NCBI GenBank assembly: GCA_965153355.1
Contig: OZ231127.1
Coordinates: 36,456,001-36,520,000 of the forward strand
Direction: 5' to 3'
From: Flaccisagitta enflata
Lineage: Eukaryota; Chaetognatha; Sagittoidea; Aphragmophora
Length of the DNA: 64,000 nucleotides
The notes below the pieces were generated by a model. The model was not told the origin of the DNA. It did no database searches and worked only from the letters and a program-made list of their open reading frames with translations. Made by a program: the position numbers and the translations under genes. This document shows positions 11,540-22,723 of the stretch, piece by piece; the stretch's first letter is position 1; the number at the start of each line of letters is the position of its first letter.

Positions 11540-12660
11540 CTCAAAAGTTTCACTTTCCCTCGCTACCATAGAACATAGAAGAAACTGGGAGGTGATTTTC
11601 CATTGCATGATAAGCGTACTTAATTTTGACCGGAAAGATTAAATTTAGATTTATGAGTTCATTGGTGTTTCAGCAGTAAGTGTTCAAGATTCATCTCATG
11701 AGGCAAACAATTAGTATACATAATATTGTGCTTATTCTCTAGTTTTAGCTGGTATGCAACTGTGATATCATGTAAAGAGCTTCGAGGGCGCACCCAGAAA
11801 AGGAGGGGGGCCTCGCCGGCAATTTCACCTGTCATCACTTGTCAAGTAAACCGTCTCATCGCCCGTCGACAGCCTCCCACTTAACTTCTCAACTTAACAA
11901 CCCAAGATTTAAAACCCGAAAAAAATTCTCGGGTTTATAATCACCGGCTTCTCAACAGAAATATCTTGTTGCGACCACGCGATTATATAGAAGATAAGGC
12001 AGGCTCTCAATTTTTCGAGCCCTTACACCACGGCTTCGCTCCGACGCCGTCCGTCAGTCGGTCCGTGAATTTTGGTTCACGAGCAGCTATTTTTTGCAGA
12101 TGGTCCCCCAATCTGATCTTTCTTTATACATTTCGTTGATCGTTTTGATAAAATCCACCAATACATACAATATAGTCGTAGCCCAGTGTGAATTTCAGTT
12201 CTGTAGGTAGTGTAACTCAATGTGCAGTATGCAACACTGAAAGCAGTTTAGCTCAGTGCGTTTTTTTATCATCTAGTCCTGATGAAGAGAAGGGGAAAAC
12301 GTGCGCCTTTGCTCCTGAGCTCCGAGAAAGTTGTCTCGGCTAAGTGAAATCGATGAGGAAAATCCTGGAAGCCAACAAAAAAGGTATTCATTCCTCGCCT
12401 AGAGGACTGGATCTAACCTGAACACTCGCGTTTCCCTCGAAATTTCAAGGGTCACGCTGTCATGACAATTATCTTTTTGACTTGGCGCTAATTGCATTTT
12501 CCCGGCGAGGTCATCTTACAATACCACAGTATAGAGACCACACTTGAAAATGGATGCGGATCAATTATCGACGAAGAACCTTGCCGGGGCACTTCCTTCG
12601 TTCAGTCACTTTCCCAGTGCAGTCTTAGCATATCTTTTCTCAATATCCACTCAGTCGAGT
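11540..12660. other. Intronic stretch without recognised feature
   Basis: Part of the 13 kb intron of the OTU gene. A degenerate R-like motif may lie at 11966-12066 (TTGCGACCACGCGATTATAT, then GTCCGTCAGTCGGTCC). No exon with good splice sites and open frame was found. Confidence 0.5.
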
Positions 12661-12663
12661 TTT

Positions 12664-12882
12664 CTTTTTTGTGGCGTGCACGCGACTCTATGACCCATTC
12701 TTGTCTGTCGGTCGGTCCATCCGTAACACTTATCTTTTTTTTTCATCGTTTTATGTCATTTTAAGTAATTTTAAGTCGTTTCAAGATAAAGTCATTTCAT
12801 GTCATTTCATGTCATTTAGTAATTTTACATTTTGACTTTTAGTCTTGACGACCGCACGCGACTCGGAGGTGTTGGCCTGCTT
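12664..12882 (+). mobile_element. R element with TCATTTTAAG inner repeats
   Basis: GGCGTGCACGCGACTCTATG, TCGGTCGGTCC, then repeated (A)GTCATTTTA units, GACCGCACGCGACT and GTTGGCCTGC. The same inner structure as 16737-16914. Confidence 0.75.
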
Positions 12883-13061
12883 CTTATTACGCTGGACCTT
12901 CGCGCTGTACAAGTGAGCAAAATTCAAATCCAAGTCTTCTGACGCTCATAACTAAGATTCTGTTTAGAAAGCATCAAAGCCGCACAAGCATATACCCCGC
13001 GCATGTGGATAAGGGCAGAAGCACGATATCATTTTGTGATCGACCTACTGGGAGGAAATCT

Positions 13062-13564
13062 ACAGTCAGTCCCAATTCCGTATTTATCCATATGCTCGTT
13101 TCTCAACATATTTCGGAAAACCAAAACTTTCTCTATCTGGGCATATTTCGGTATATCAAAATATGACTTACAAAAGTTAGATTTTTTTGGTTGTGGCTTT
13201 GGTAAATTCTGAATGAATTCCATAGCCGTTAGTCTTGTTAACGGTCTCCATAGATTTTGCTTCTTAAATCTTAGAAGAAATACATTTATGAATGCTGCAC
13301 CATTCAATCTTATCCTTGGATTTTGTTAATCCTTCCGAATTTGTAATCTCAGCTGATTATTCAAGTATCAAGTACAGAAAAACAAAGAAAGTAAGATCAG
13401 ATCTTGGAAATCGCTTTGCTACTTCGTTTTGAGTGGCAGAGCAAAAAGGGAAAGACGAAAGTCATATTTCGATATATCGAAATATGCCCATATAACCAAA
13501 GTTGCTTTATCTCGTAATATGATGATATGAGCATATGAATAAATGCGGAATTGGGACTGACTGT
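13062..13564. mobile_element. Foldback element, 503 bp
   Basis: ACAGTCAGTCCCAATTCCG at the left; CGGAATTGGGACTGACTGT at the right; inner GGGCATATTTCGGTATATCA with inverse at 13455-13485. Confidence 0.85.
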
Positions 13565-14202
13565 CTAAGTCAAAAGTGTGCGAGTTTGTGTTGTATTAAT
13601 AATTGTGGTAATCAAATGTCATCTTTTGACACTGATAAAAATTTTACTAAAGTGTAAATTCATAATAAAATTTGTTCTTCTTCTATCCAAACCTTTAGAT
13701 TTTCCTTCGGTGGAGTGGAGATACTCAACGAAATACACGCCTGGTAAAGGATAGTGTGTACCAGGTTTCGAAAAATTCAGGGTAATTCAAGCTCATATAC
13801 GAAAAGCAGGGGGTCAAAAGGTCAATCCACAAAACTAACAAGCTTAAACACGCCATTAATATTTAATAACCAAAGGCTGAAAACGTGGGCATGCCGAAGG
13901 CGGGAGAAACCGAAGCTAAATATCTAATCTAATTAAAATTGTTTTATTCATTAGATGCGCCATATCCATAAGAGGTTCGGCCGATCTGTCACCCCGAGTT
14001 GAAAGTCGCCTAGAACATTGTCTCAGTCATTGTATTTGTTCCGGTTTCAAGGACACCAACGGACGGACTTAAGTTTTACACCCACGAAGAGGTATGTACA
14101 GAACATGGGGACACAAACACACCCACACAAACGCACGCGCACACACACACGCAGTAGCAGCAGCTCGTGGGTCCATAATTTTTGGTTTCCGAATAAAGAT
14201 GG

Positions 14203-14732
14203 ACACTTGGGCGCTTCACATAGCAAAAGTTGTTTATTTCTTTTTGCCCTCTTTACCTAATGTGGAGTGGCCAATTTTAGAGCCCTTACCATTTTTCTTT
14301 TGTCAAAAATTGTTCATCTTCCGTTTTTTAGAAAATTGTTTTTGAGGGCCTAATTTGCATAATGCAGTGGGATAAAGCAATATGCTGATATTGTTTGCAT
14401 TAGCTTTTACAAATTTCTATTTTTCAAAGAATTGCAATTTTGCTTTTTCATAAGCTTTTTTATAGAACTTTTATATTCTAATATCTTAGTTAATTCTAAC
14501 AAGTATTATGTTTTTCTAAAATAAATAATTATCCTTTTCAAAACAAAACTACACAGGAATTTGCTGAATTCTGGGAAATCTGTGAAACTTTAAGGCCAAA
14601 ACAAAAACGGAAGAGGAAGGAATTATGAAAAAAGGAAAATGGTCAACTTTATGATTTTTGCTCCTCCACATTACCTAACTAGGGTGAAGGGATACTCCCA
14701 ACTTTTGCTATGCGAAGCACACAAATGGACAC
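14203..14732. mobile_element. Diverged inverted-repeat element
   Basis: TGGACACTTGGGCGCTTCAC / CATAGCAAAAGTTG at the left pairs with CAACTTTTGCTATGCGAAGC at the right; CTAATGTGGAG pairs with CTCCACATTACCTA. Confidence 0.6.
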
Positions 14733-14885
14733 ATGCGAGTTTTTCTTTCTTTTTCATTTGAGAATGGAGTCGGTCATTAAAACGACAAGCAACGCGGGGT
14801 CACAATATTGTTGCGGACGGGTGGGCAAGAGCGTCCAACTCCCAACCACCCCCTTCCTCACCACTACACGCCATCTAAAACGGTA

Positions 14886-15125
14886 GTTTTTAGTTGCGGA
14901 CACGCAACTCTATGAGGCTTTGTCCGTCCGTCCGTCCGTCCGTTGGTCGGTCCGTCCGTCACGCTCGAGTTGAAAATGCAAGAAACGCGCATTTACAATG
15001 CTGCAGTTGTCATTGAATGTGTGTGGTCGTTTGATAGTGTGTGAGAAGGGGGTTGGGGTGAGGCTGGGATTTGACTGCTCCTGCCCACCCGTCTGCAACG
15101 ATATTGTGACCCCGCGTCACTTGTT
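14886..15125 (+). mobile_element. R element, TTGCGG subfamily, with flanking partial copies
   Basis: TTTTTAGTTGCGGACACGCA, TCCG repeats, then GTCTGCAACGATATTGTG and CCCCGCGTCACTTG. Partial minus-strand copies adjoin it at 14789-14835 (CAATATTGTTGCGGACGGG) and 15148-15209 (ending TTCCGCAACTAAAAA), giving a -/+/- cluster. Confidence 0.75.
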
Positions 15126-15373
15126 CAACTTTACGACTTGTGTCCTGAGAGACGGACGTACAGACGGAGGGACGATGTGACAAAGCCTCTTCGCTTCCGC
15201 AACTAAAAAATGGATAGTTCAGGCCGGGGCAATTATTCGCTCTGCGTCCGTGTAAATACGGATGTATACCAGAAATGTTATTCCAAGATATATAAACGTT
15301 TGGCTTATCAATTTCAGTATAGCGGGCAAGTTGTTAAATTCTTTTAGCCTTTGAAGCTCTCAAAGTCTTAACC

Positions 15374-15765
15374 AGTCGCCCAAAGGCAATATGTGGCCAG
15401 CAATACCCGTTGCCCTTTTTAGCAGGAGTGTGAATTTGAATAAGAGGAAGCAGGGCAGACAGGGCAGACAAATTCCCATAGAACAAAGGCAGGACGAACG
15501 AAAGTCCCCCTGAGATAGGTGTTGAGACGCTGAGGAGGGCTGAATGAGGGCCTATAAGAGCCAGAAGGCTCCCTCAAGGCTGATTCAAAGATTAAGAATA
15601 ATAGCTAGGCTGATCCAAAGCCTGAAAGGGTTGATTTGAGGTCTGAGGGAGCTGATTAGAGAGCTGATTTGAAGTTAGGAAGGACTGATTTTAAAGCCTG
15701 AGAGAACCTGATTTGAGCCTGAAAGGACTTACTTAAAGCCTAAGAAGGCTAATTTGAGGCCTACT
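15374..15765 (+). mobile_element. B element, right end missing
   Basis: TCGCCCAAAGGCAATATGTG, GCCAGCAATACCCGTTGCCC, GACGAACGAAAGTCCCCCTG, then GCCTGAGGGAGCTGATTTGA-like units. The hairpin is one base from perfect. Confidence 0.7.
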
Positions 15766-15770
15766 AAAAC

Positions 15771-15935
15771 TGCCCCCCCCCCTTGCTTATTTTTTGGAGA
15801 CAATTTTCTTTTTTGTGGTAGTAGAGAAAACACACTGTCCATAATCAATCATAAAATTCTTCATTTTTATAAAGAATTAAGAAATATCAAAAAATTAATC
15901 GAAAAAGTGACCCGTTTTACCCCACTTCACCCTAA
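15771..15935 (-). mobile_element. Partial G element (TTAGGGT...GGGGTAAAA)
   Basis: Reverse copy of the left part of the element at 23961-24881, ending GACCCGTTTTACCCCACTTC and ACCCTAA. Related GGGTAAAACGGGCGTCACC sequence continues to about 16200. Confidence 0.7.
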
Positions 15936-16285
15936 AAGTGCTGTTTTTGAAAAAAACGAGTAGACAGGCAAACGAAAAAAAGAACTGAACGATATCCTTA
16001 CAATTGAAGTAAGGTAGGTTGGTTAAATGTGTTTCCACGGGTAAAACGGGCGTCACCCTCTTGTTTCTTAGATTACGAGAAAATTGGTGATGATTAAGGA
16101 ATTGTCTCTTTTTCGTTTAACTTACAAATTAAGCCAAAATTTAACCTTTTGCAAAGTATTTAACCCCAGGTGACCCGTTTTATCCAATCACACACTGGCC
16201 CAGAGAGACCACATATCAAGGAGATTTACTTAGACATCTCAACATTCATCACCCCTAAACTAGGTCCCACGATGGGGATAATCAC

Positions 16286-16426
16286 CTCGAGTATTTCTCG
16301 GTCAAATTCCTGATCGCCGGCAGAGGATGAGACGGAAGAGCGCCGCGGGAAGAAGTCATCGCTCGATGCCGAATCGGCCGCCACTCGACCACAAATGCAA
16401 CCTCGCTTCGATTTCGTGCGAAGGTT
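16286..16426 (-). CDS. OTUD4/ALG13-like protein, exon 5 (disordered Ser-rich linker)
   Basis: 141 nt, 47 codons, phase 0 at both ends. Acceptor tctctccacttgaaag, donor CTCGAG|gtgatt. The product is basic then Ser- and acid-rich (TKSKRGCICG, RRSSVSSSAGDQEFDREILE), as expected for the variable linker between the OTU and Tudor parts. It has no family motif, so its membership rests on strand, order and phase. Frame choice: the alternative frame on this strand is open but not compatible with the phases of exons 4 and 6. Confidence 0.65.
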
Positions 16427-16736
16427 CTTTCAAGTGGAGAGATAAGCAATCGATTAAAGATCATTTGGTGAACACCTAAAACCTTAACAATGTGCCTCAT
16501 CGAGAAAAGTTCGAAACGCGTGCTGTTATAGTTGGCCAAATACACTGAAAAAGCCCAGCTGATTTGGAAGACATCTTGAGATGCCATGCTTAAAATACGC
16601 GATTTATTCAGTAATGTATTACAGATCTTTGATCACAGCCTATGACTTAGTAATTACGATTTGCAGCATGGGAACCAAAACTAAGAGACCTTACTTGTCT
16701 CTGAACAGAGTATTGGGCAGTGGTAATTGATACGAC

Positions 16737-16914
16737 CTTTTTAGTCGCGTGCACGCGACTCTATGACCCGCTCTGTCCGTCTGTCGGTCGGTCGGTCCGT
16801 CCGTCCGTCCGTCGGTCAAGCTTGGCTTTTTTTCACCGTTTTAAGTCATTTTAAGTAGTCTTTTGGTCTTATAGTCTTAACAACCGCACGCGACTGTAAG
16901 GTGTTGGCCTTGTT
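16737..16914 (+). mobile_element. R element
   Basis: TTTTTTAGTCGCGTGCACGC, TCGG/TCCG repeats, GTCATTTTAAG units, CAACCGCACGCGACT, GTGTTGGCCTTGTT. Followed head-to-tail by another R copy. Confidence 0.8.
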
Positions 16915-17384
16915 TTGTCGCGCGTCGCGCGTCACGCGACTCTACACCCCGCATTGTCGGTCGGTCGGTCCTCGGTCGGTTGGTCTGTCCCCCGGGGATG
17001 TAATCCATTGAATTAGATTATGCTCGATCATAAATTCTTAGTGTAAAAGTAAAAATTATGTTTCAACGGGGAATCCCCAAAAAGACTCCTCAACCGGGGA
17101 TATCCCCGGGGGACATCCCCTGTTCAGTCCCCAAATCATTTCTTTCTAACCGCGGAAATCCAGACAGATTTTTTTTTACTAGGGACATAAAGGCTTTTGC
17201 CCCCGGGGAATAATATCACTACAGATTGCGCTGTGTATTAAGCCACTTCAGTCAATCAACTTAGTCATTAAGTCATTGTAAGTCTGTCATTGTAGGTCTA
17301 TGTCAGTCATTTAAAGTCATTTAAAGTCAATCTAAGTCATCATAAGTTATCTATGTCCCGCACGCGGCTTGAGTTGGCCTTGTT
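16915..17384 (+). mobile_element. R element with inserted CCCCGGGG-rich segment
   Basis: GTCGCGCGTCGCGCGTCACG then TCGGTCGGTCGG, then about 250 bp with CCCCGGGGATG, CCCCGGGGGACATCCCC and similar motifs, then AGTCATTTAA units and CCCGCACGCGGCTTGAGTTG, GGCCTTG. The hairpin arm has an extra GTCGCGC unit. Confidence 0.7.
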
Positions 17385-17434
17385 ATAACTCTTATCAGAT
17401 AATTTGGACCCTGATCTTGTCGAACTATTTCCAT

Positions 17435-18157
17435 TACAGACGGAACACTATTTTAAGGAGAGGAGGCAGCAAAAGTTTTAGCCACCCCCCCTACAGGTAA
17501 ATTGGTTTCATCAATTTTCTGACTGAAAGTGGTTTTGAACACCTGAGGGGATTTGTTGTGGCGCCACCATAGCGATTTTTGAGTTTCAATCTAGAACCTC
17601 CTAATTCGCCCCCTTTTAACCCCTAGATGACCACCCTGCCAGAGTCAAAAAAATTGAAAAAAATTTTTTTATAATTTTTGCAAATTTTTTAGAAGAATAA
17701 TGTTAAATGGTGTCTATATACACTATAAATCACAATTTTTTGGTTTGTTTTAAGTTTTTTCATTAAAAAAATCAATTTTTAAGTTTTAGATTCTTAATTT
17801 TTATTTTTTCTCAATTCATTTTTTTCATGAAAAACCGCAAAACAAACAAAAAAATTGTGATTTATAGTGTATATGGACATCATTTAACAGTATTCTACGA
17901 AAAAATTTACGAATATTGTGAAAAAAAATTTTACAATTTTTTTGCCATCGGCGGGGTGGTCATTTAGGGGTTAAAAGGGGGCAATTATGGGGGTTCTAGA
18001 TTGAAACTCAAAAATCGCTATGGTGGCGCCACAACAAATCCCCCCAAGTGCTCAAAACCACTTTCAGTCAGTAAATTGATGAAACCAATTTACCTGTAGG
18101 GGGGGTGGCTAAAACTTTTGCTGCCTCCTCTCCTTAAAATAGTGTTCCGTCTGTACA
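17435..18157. mobile_element. TIR element, 723 bp, in OTU-gene intron 4
   Basis: TACAGACGGAACACTATTTT at the left and AAAATAGTGTTCCGTCTGTA at the right. Long arms with GTGGCGCCACCATAGCGATT mirrored by AATCGCTATGGTGGCGCCAC. TA at both ends fits a TA target (Tc1/mariner-like MITE, inferred). Ends 80 bp from exon 4. Confidence 0.88.
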
Positions 18158-18236
18158 TAATGGCCACAAATGCCAAGAGCTGGGATTTGAGGGGATGAAA
18201 TTTAGCCATTACTGCCGATGGAGGTTAACTACTTAC

Positions 18237-18333
18237 CTTCATACCAATTTCTATTTCCTCCGCCATTCCAAACACGTTGCGATAAAGAAGATCGTAAACC
18301 AGGCTCTGACATAGTGCAACGTCGCCTAGATAG
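18237..18333 (-). CDS. OTUD4/ALG13-like protein, exon 4 (end of OTU domain)
   Basis: 97-nt exon: 1 nt plus 32 codons. Acceptor cacttcatgtag, donor ATGAAG|gtaagt. It encodes LGDVALCQSLVYDLLYRNVF, which matches the end of the OTU domain in OTUD4/ALG13, where the consensus is C-Q-S/A-L/V-L-Y-E-L/I-L-Y-x-x-V-F. It ends in phase 0. The phase fit with exon 3 (GC+C giving Ala) strongly supports the pair being real. The intron that follows contains a 723-bp inverted-repeat element. Confidence 0.85.
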
Positions 18334-18456
18334 CTACATGAAGTGTGGAATGAAATGTGACATATCAGTATCACTGCAATGGGACGATCATCAACATACC
18401 TCCTTACTAAACAAGTCAGACCGTCGTTCGACCGTCGAAAATTTTGCGCAAGTATA

Positions 18457-18737
18457 TACAGATAGGACCCTAATAAGAGCGGAGAAGGGATTTTTCAATT
18501 TCCACCTTGAACACCCCCAAACCACACCCTAGGCCCGAAAAATCGAGAAATATTTTTTCTCAAATTTTAATCTAAAGTGGCCCGTTGGGGGAGGTTCAAG
18601 GTGGAAATTGAAACATCGCCTCGGTGGCGCCAATTGGATCCATCTAAAGTGTCAACCGCCACTGCAAATGAGAAAATTGATTGAACCATCTGAGCTGTTG
18701 GGGGGGGTGTCCCTCCTCAGTTAGGGTCCCGTCTGTA
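18457..18737. mobile_element. Related TIR element in OTU-gene intron 3
   Basis: TACAGATAGGACCCTAATAA at the left, GTTAGGGTCCCGTCTGTA at the right; inner CAATTTCCACCTTGAACA with inverse TTCAAGGTGGAAATTG. Fills 281 of the 431-bp intron between exons 3 and 4. Confidence 0.8.
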
Positions 18738-18764
18738 GTAGTAATACGTGAAAGTTTTACTTAC

Positions 18765-18829
18765 GCAATGGGAAAGACTAAATCGAAGTGGTGGACGGCA
18801 TCAGTTGTGGCCATGATTGGACGCCGTCC
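18765..18829 (-). CDS. OTUD4/ALG13-like protein, exon 3 (catalytic His strand)
   Basis: 65-nt exon, too short to stand out as an open frame on its own. Acceptor atcttttttacag, donor ATTGC|gtaagt. It encodes 21 codons plus 2 nt, including AVHHFDLVFPI, which corresponds to the OTUD4/ALG13 strand with the catalytic His (H-Y-D-I/S-V-Y in the family). His137 therefore keeps the catalytic-triad His, although the nucleophile in exon 1 is changed. It ends in phase 2 and joins exon 4 to form Ala145. A TIR element (18457-18737) fills most of the downstream intron and stops 27 bp before this exon's donor. Confidence 0.85.
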
Positions 18830-19027
18830 CTGTAAAAAAGATAAGCACCACATTTTTACACATGCGCAAAAATGACAAAATGGTCGTTCTGCAATTCTGC
18901 ATCCGGCGTTTTCGGCTGTTATCGTACTTATAGCCCATGTCGTATCTCCTCAATAATCACTGCTCATGCCCAACACGTTAAGGCAGGGTCAATCAATCCC
19001 TCTTTACAATATGATAAAGAATATTAC

Positions 19028-19232
19028 CAGTTTGTTAAAAATCTTTGGCTCGGCGTTGACGTCCGTATAAAGCTTCAAGGTGACGTCATAGGCGCGGCAC
19101 AAAGCCAAAACTTCTGGGAAGCCGGGTCGAATTACTTCGGTTTCTAGGTCAGTCACGTGAGATTCGAAATCCCAACGATCGTCGAATTCGGCGAGGAACT
19201 CTTCCGCTTGGTCACGTAAATATGAAATGCAT
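19028..19232 (-). CDS. OTUD4/ALG13-like protein, exon 2 (middle of OTU domain)
   Basis: 205 nt: 1 nt completing Arg55, then 68 codons. The acceptor is a good pyrimidine tract, cacttcctctcag, and the donor is AAACTG|gtaata. It begins CISYLRDQAEEF, which corresponds to the conserved helix after the catalytic motif in OTUD4/ALG13 (C-I/V-S-Y-L/M-R-E). The rest (VIRPGFPEVLALCRAYDVTL) aligns with the family's 'Q-x-E-I-x-A-L-S-x-x-Y' strand region but is diverged. It ends in phase 0, matching exon 3. Intron 1 upstream is about 4.4 kb and is full of repeats, including an inverted copy of this exon's own acceptor at about 23228-23276. Confidence 0.85.
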
Positions 19233-19399
19233 CTGAGAGGAAGTGATGACAAGTAATGTTCGCACGAGCAGGCATTTTGCTACCAGAGCTGCTTGCAATA
19301 ATTTGAAACTGCTCTGCTAGCAGAAAATTTTCCGCTGCTAGCAGTAAGTACTACTCGACTAAAAAAGCCGCACCCTGTTTTGAGCTGATGAAAATGAAT

Positions 19400-20012
19400 T
19401 TAAGTCGGGGTGCAAATGAAGGCAAAGTTTTGGTTTCAGACTCTTTCTATAACTATATTAACAACCAAATTAAATTTTTGAATAAGATTTATAGTTTTAT
19501 AGTTTAGAACTATTTCATTAATCTAAGAAAACCTATTTTCATAAAGGCATTCTTCGTTTTATTGATAAAGACACAAAATGATCACTCAAAGTAATACATT
19601 TTTTTCAAAATGATAGAGCAAATATTCAAAACCTCTGAGGGGAAATTTCTAAGACTTAAACAAATTAAACAATTTTGCATTTCCAAGAACATGGCCCTCA
19701 TCTGATATGTTCTTAGAATGAGGCTATGTTTTTGAAAATGCAAAATTTTACATTTAAAGAGTCTTAGAATTTTCCCTAAGACAAGTCAGGTTACAAAATC
19801 AAATGTTTCTTAGAATTCCTTCATTTTTTCTCCCCTTTATACTTTCTCAGCACTCTTTTTCTATCTACCAATGCTTTTCCATGCAAAACTAAAATAAATA
19901 CAACTGGATAATTACATTCTTTGATAAATAAAATAGATTTAAGTAATATTCAAAATATTGAAAAAAATTTGTTTGACTCGTGAAATTTGATCTTTGTTTG
20001 CACCTCGACTTA
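19400..20012. mobile_element. H element 1 (TIR, uninterrupted)
   Basis: TTAAGTCGGGGTGCAAATGA at the left, CTTTGTTTGCACCTCGACTT at the right; the body includes CAATTTTGCATTTCCAAGAA and CTCCCCTTTATACTTTCTCA. The site where the second copy carries an R element is intact here. Confidence 0.75.
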
Positions 20013-20406
20013 AGTGATTTTAAAGATTTTTAAATTTTCTTTCATTCTAGACCAATCCAAGATCTGTATCTCAAATATTCTAGGAGCTAGAGCTTGTCAA
20101 AGTTAATTTGTAAAAATGCTCCTTTTTCAAAAAGATTGCAAACTGATAATGGCAATGTTTTTACTCTTTCTTATGCCATTTCTAAATGAATAAAGATAGA
20201 ATTGCCAGATTGGAGCCAAATGAAAGATCTTTTCAAGAGCTTTCTAACCGACTAAAATTCTAATTAATTTAAAATTTAATATGACAATTTGCAGTAGCAG
20301 TAGTAGTAGTAGTAGCAGTGAAAATTCAAATATTTTCATGCTTTTGTCTACTTTTTTGTAAAATCCAAATCAAATATCTATAAAGAGTTCTTTTGTTTGT
20401 TTTTTT

Positions 20407-20605
20407 TTTTAGTCGCGTGCTACGCGACTCTACATCCCCCTTTGTCGGTCCGTCGGTCCGTCCGTCGGTCTGTCCATCATACTTCACTTTTTTTTGGTTT
20501 TTGCGGTTTTTGGCCTTACTGCTCCTACCCAAATGATCTGGTGACCTCAATTACAGCCCCTGCCCATCCGCACGCGACTGGGGTAGCCGTGTATCCGGCC
20601 TTGTT
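20407..20605 (+). mobile_element. R element, full length
   Basis: AGTCGCGTGCTACGCGACT after a T-run, TCGGTCCG repeats, CTGCTCCTACCCAAATGATC, CCGCACGCGACTGGGGTAGC, GTGTATCCGGCCTTG. Nearly identical to 43506-43717. Confidence 0.9.
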
Positions 20606-21135
20606 TATTTGAATGATAAAAAATCTTCAGAAAATGTTAATGTTATACATATTTATTAAAAGGCTGTTCATGACAATTACCTTGAACTGATGGGATACAG
20701 CCAGAATCAAAGATACATGCTGAATCAGTAATATCTATTGAACTCAAGGCTACAAAAGAAATACCTTTAAACAAGTTGCTTTTTAAAGGTCTTTTTCAGC
20801 TAAACCAACAACAACCCTAGAAAAGGCAAAATGTGCCTCTAGTGCAGCTGGGATGTCTATTGTCTATTCCAATGATTGCTGATAAAGTAATACATACATT
20901 ATGCCATCCAAAAGTGTTGGCTTCCTCCATCATAATTCATTGAAAACCAAGTGATTGTTATGAAAGTTAGATAACATTACCACCAAAACTACCTTATAAA
21001 AGGACAAGAGCCTTTGCCCTTTGGAGCTCTTAATGTTGTTTTATCTTGACCCTTCACTAAGTACTATCCTTTCTCAGAAAATACTGTAGAGATTATCATG
21101 AGAAATCAAAAAGTGATGTGTCGTTTTAAAATGGG

Positions 21136-22578
21136 GAAGTCGAGGTGCAAACAAAGGCAAAGTTTTGATTTCAGTCTCTTTTCATGATAACATTCATAAC
21201 TACATTGTAATTCTTAAAATTCATAGTTTATAGTTTATTATTATTTTTTTTATTAAAGAAAACTTAGTATGATAAAAGCTTTGCTTTATTTTATTGATAA
21301 AGAGAAGAAATAGTCACTGTAAGTAAAAATAGTGAAAATAGTGATAGTGAAAATAGTAGGGCAAAAATTAAAAAAAAGAAAATTCTAAGACTTGAAACAA
21401 ATTGGACAATTTTGCATTTCTAAGAACATGGCCCTCATCTCCTATGTTCTTAGAATAAAGCCATGTTTTTGAAAATGCAAAATTTTGCATCTAAAAAAAG
21501 CCTTAGTATTTTCTCTAAAACAAGTCAAGTTGCAAAGTGAAATTTTCTTAAAAATTCCCTCTTTTAAGGCGCACGCACGCGACTCTACAACCCGCTTTGT
21601 CGGTCCGTCGGTACATCCGTTGGTCCATCTGTCACACATTACATTTTTAATTTGGAAAAAAGTCGAAGAGACGAAGTCCCTTTGGTCTTTTTGAGTCCTG
21701 CAGAGAAAAACGGATTTCCCTTTATTTTATGAGTTGTTTGGGAAAGTTGATGCATTTTGGGGGCAGAATGGGACTACGCATGAAATTAATAGCTAAAAAA
21801 GAGCTAATTCTCCTCTTTCAGATGACGCCAAGAATTCTGTGCGATCGATAGTTTTGGAGCTATGATTTTTTAAATCTTTTTATATTTTTTTCGCATTTTT
21901 CCTAAAAATAAGGAATAGAGTTAGTTGAAGTCTATTTGAACTTTGAAATGTCCCAGGTGATGATTGTGCATCCTGGCAGCACAGTCTCTCTCTCATTTCA
22001 ACTCTGGACGCTATGAGAGGCTTTGTCCGTCAGTCCATCCATTGGTCTGTTGGTCCGTCTATCCGTCCAACAACCAGACAACCAGACAAAAAACAATCAC
22101 AAGAAGTTCCAAAACCTCGCACTTACGACTTTTTTCCTATGGCGAGAGCCGCCTTTATTGGTATATGTAGTTATTTCTCGTCATTCTAAGTCATTCTAAG
22201 TTATTCTAAGTCATTCTAAGTCATTTTAATTCATTTTAAGTCACCTTAGTCAAATAGGTCAAAGTAATCATTTCAGTCATTTTATGTCTTTTTAAGTCAT
22301 TTAAAGTCATCATGAATCATTTTAGTCATGTTGAATCAATAAAAGTCATCTTAAATTATCTATGTAACGCACGCAACTTATAGGTGTTGGCCTTGTTTTC
22401 TCCTCTTTTTATTTGCTCAGCACTCTCTCTTATCTACTAATGATTTCCCATGCATAACTAAAATAAGTATAAGATAACGATAATAATTTTAAATAAAGAA
22501 AATCTTAATTAGTGAGATTTTAAATATTAAAAAAAAAATTTTACTTGCCAAATTTGTTCTTCGCTTGCACCTTGACAT
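21136..22578. mobile_element. H element 2 (TIR, with R insertion)
   Basis: AAGTCGAGGTGCAAACAAAG at the left, CGCTTGCACCTTGACAT at the right. It aligns with H element 1 except for the R element at 21564-22395. Confidence 0.75.
21564..22395 (+). mobile_element. R element inserted in H element 2
   Basis: Starts AAGGCGCACGCACGCGACTC, TCCG repeats; ends TAACGCACGCAACTTATAGG, TGTTGGCCTTG. Inside are TCATTCTAAG units and a second degenerate R start (about 22000-22075). The related H element at 19400-20012 lacks it, giving the empty site. Confidence 0.75.
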
Positions 22579-22723
22579 AACCAATTCCTGTCTATTTCTG
22601 AGATATGCACACCCTAAGAAAACACCTGATAGATATAGCTGCCCAATAAAGACGATATCCATCTAGGCACCTTCTCATGCTCATCATATACTAATGATTG
22701 CAACATCCTTCTCAATATTCAAT

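Noticed and set aside
16282-16587. 101-codon minus-strand frame starting MASQDVFQI
   Set aside because: Overlaps OTU exon 5 but in a different frame; only the spliced frame joins exons 4 and 6.
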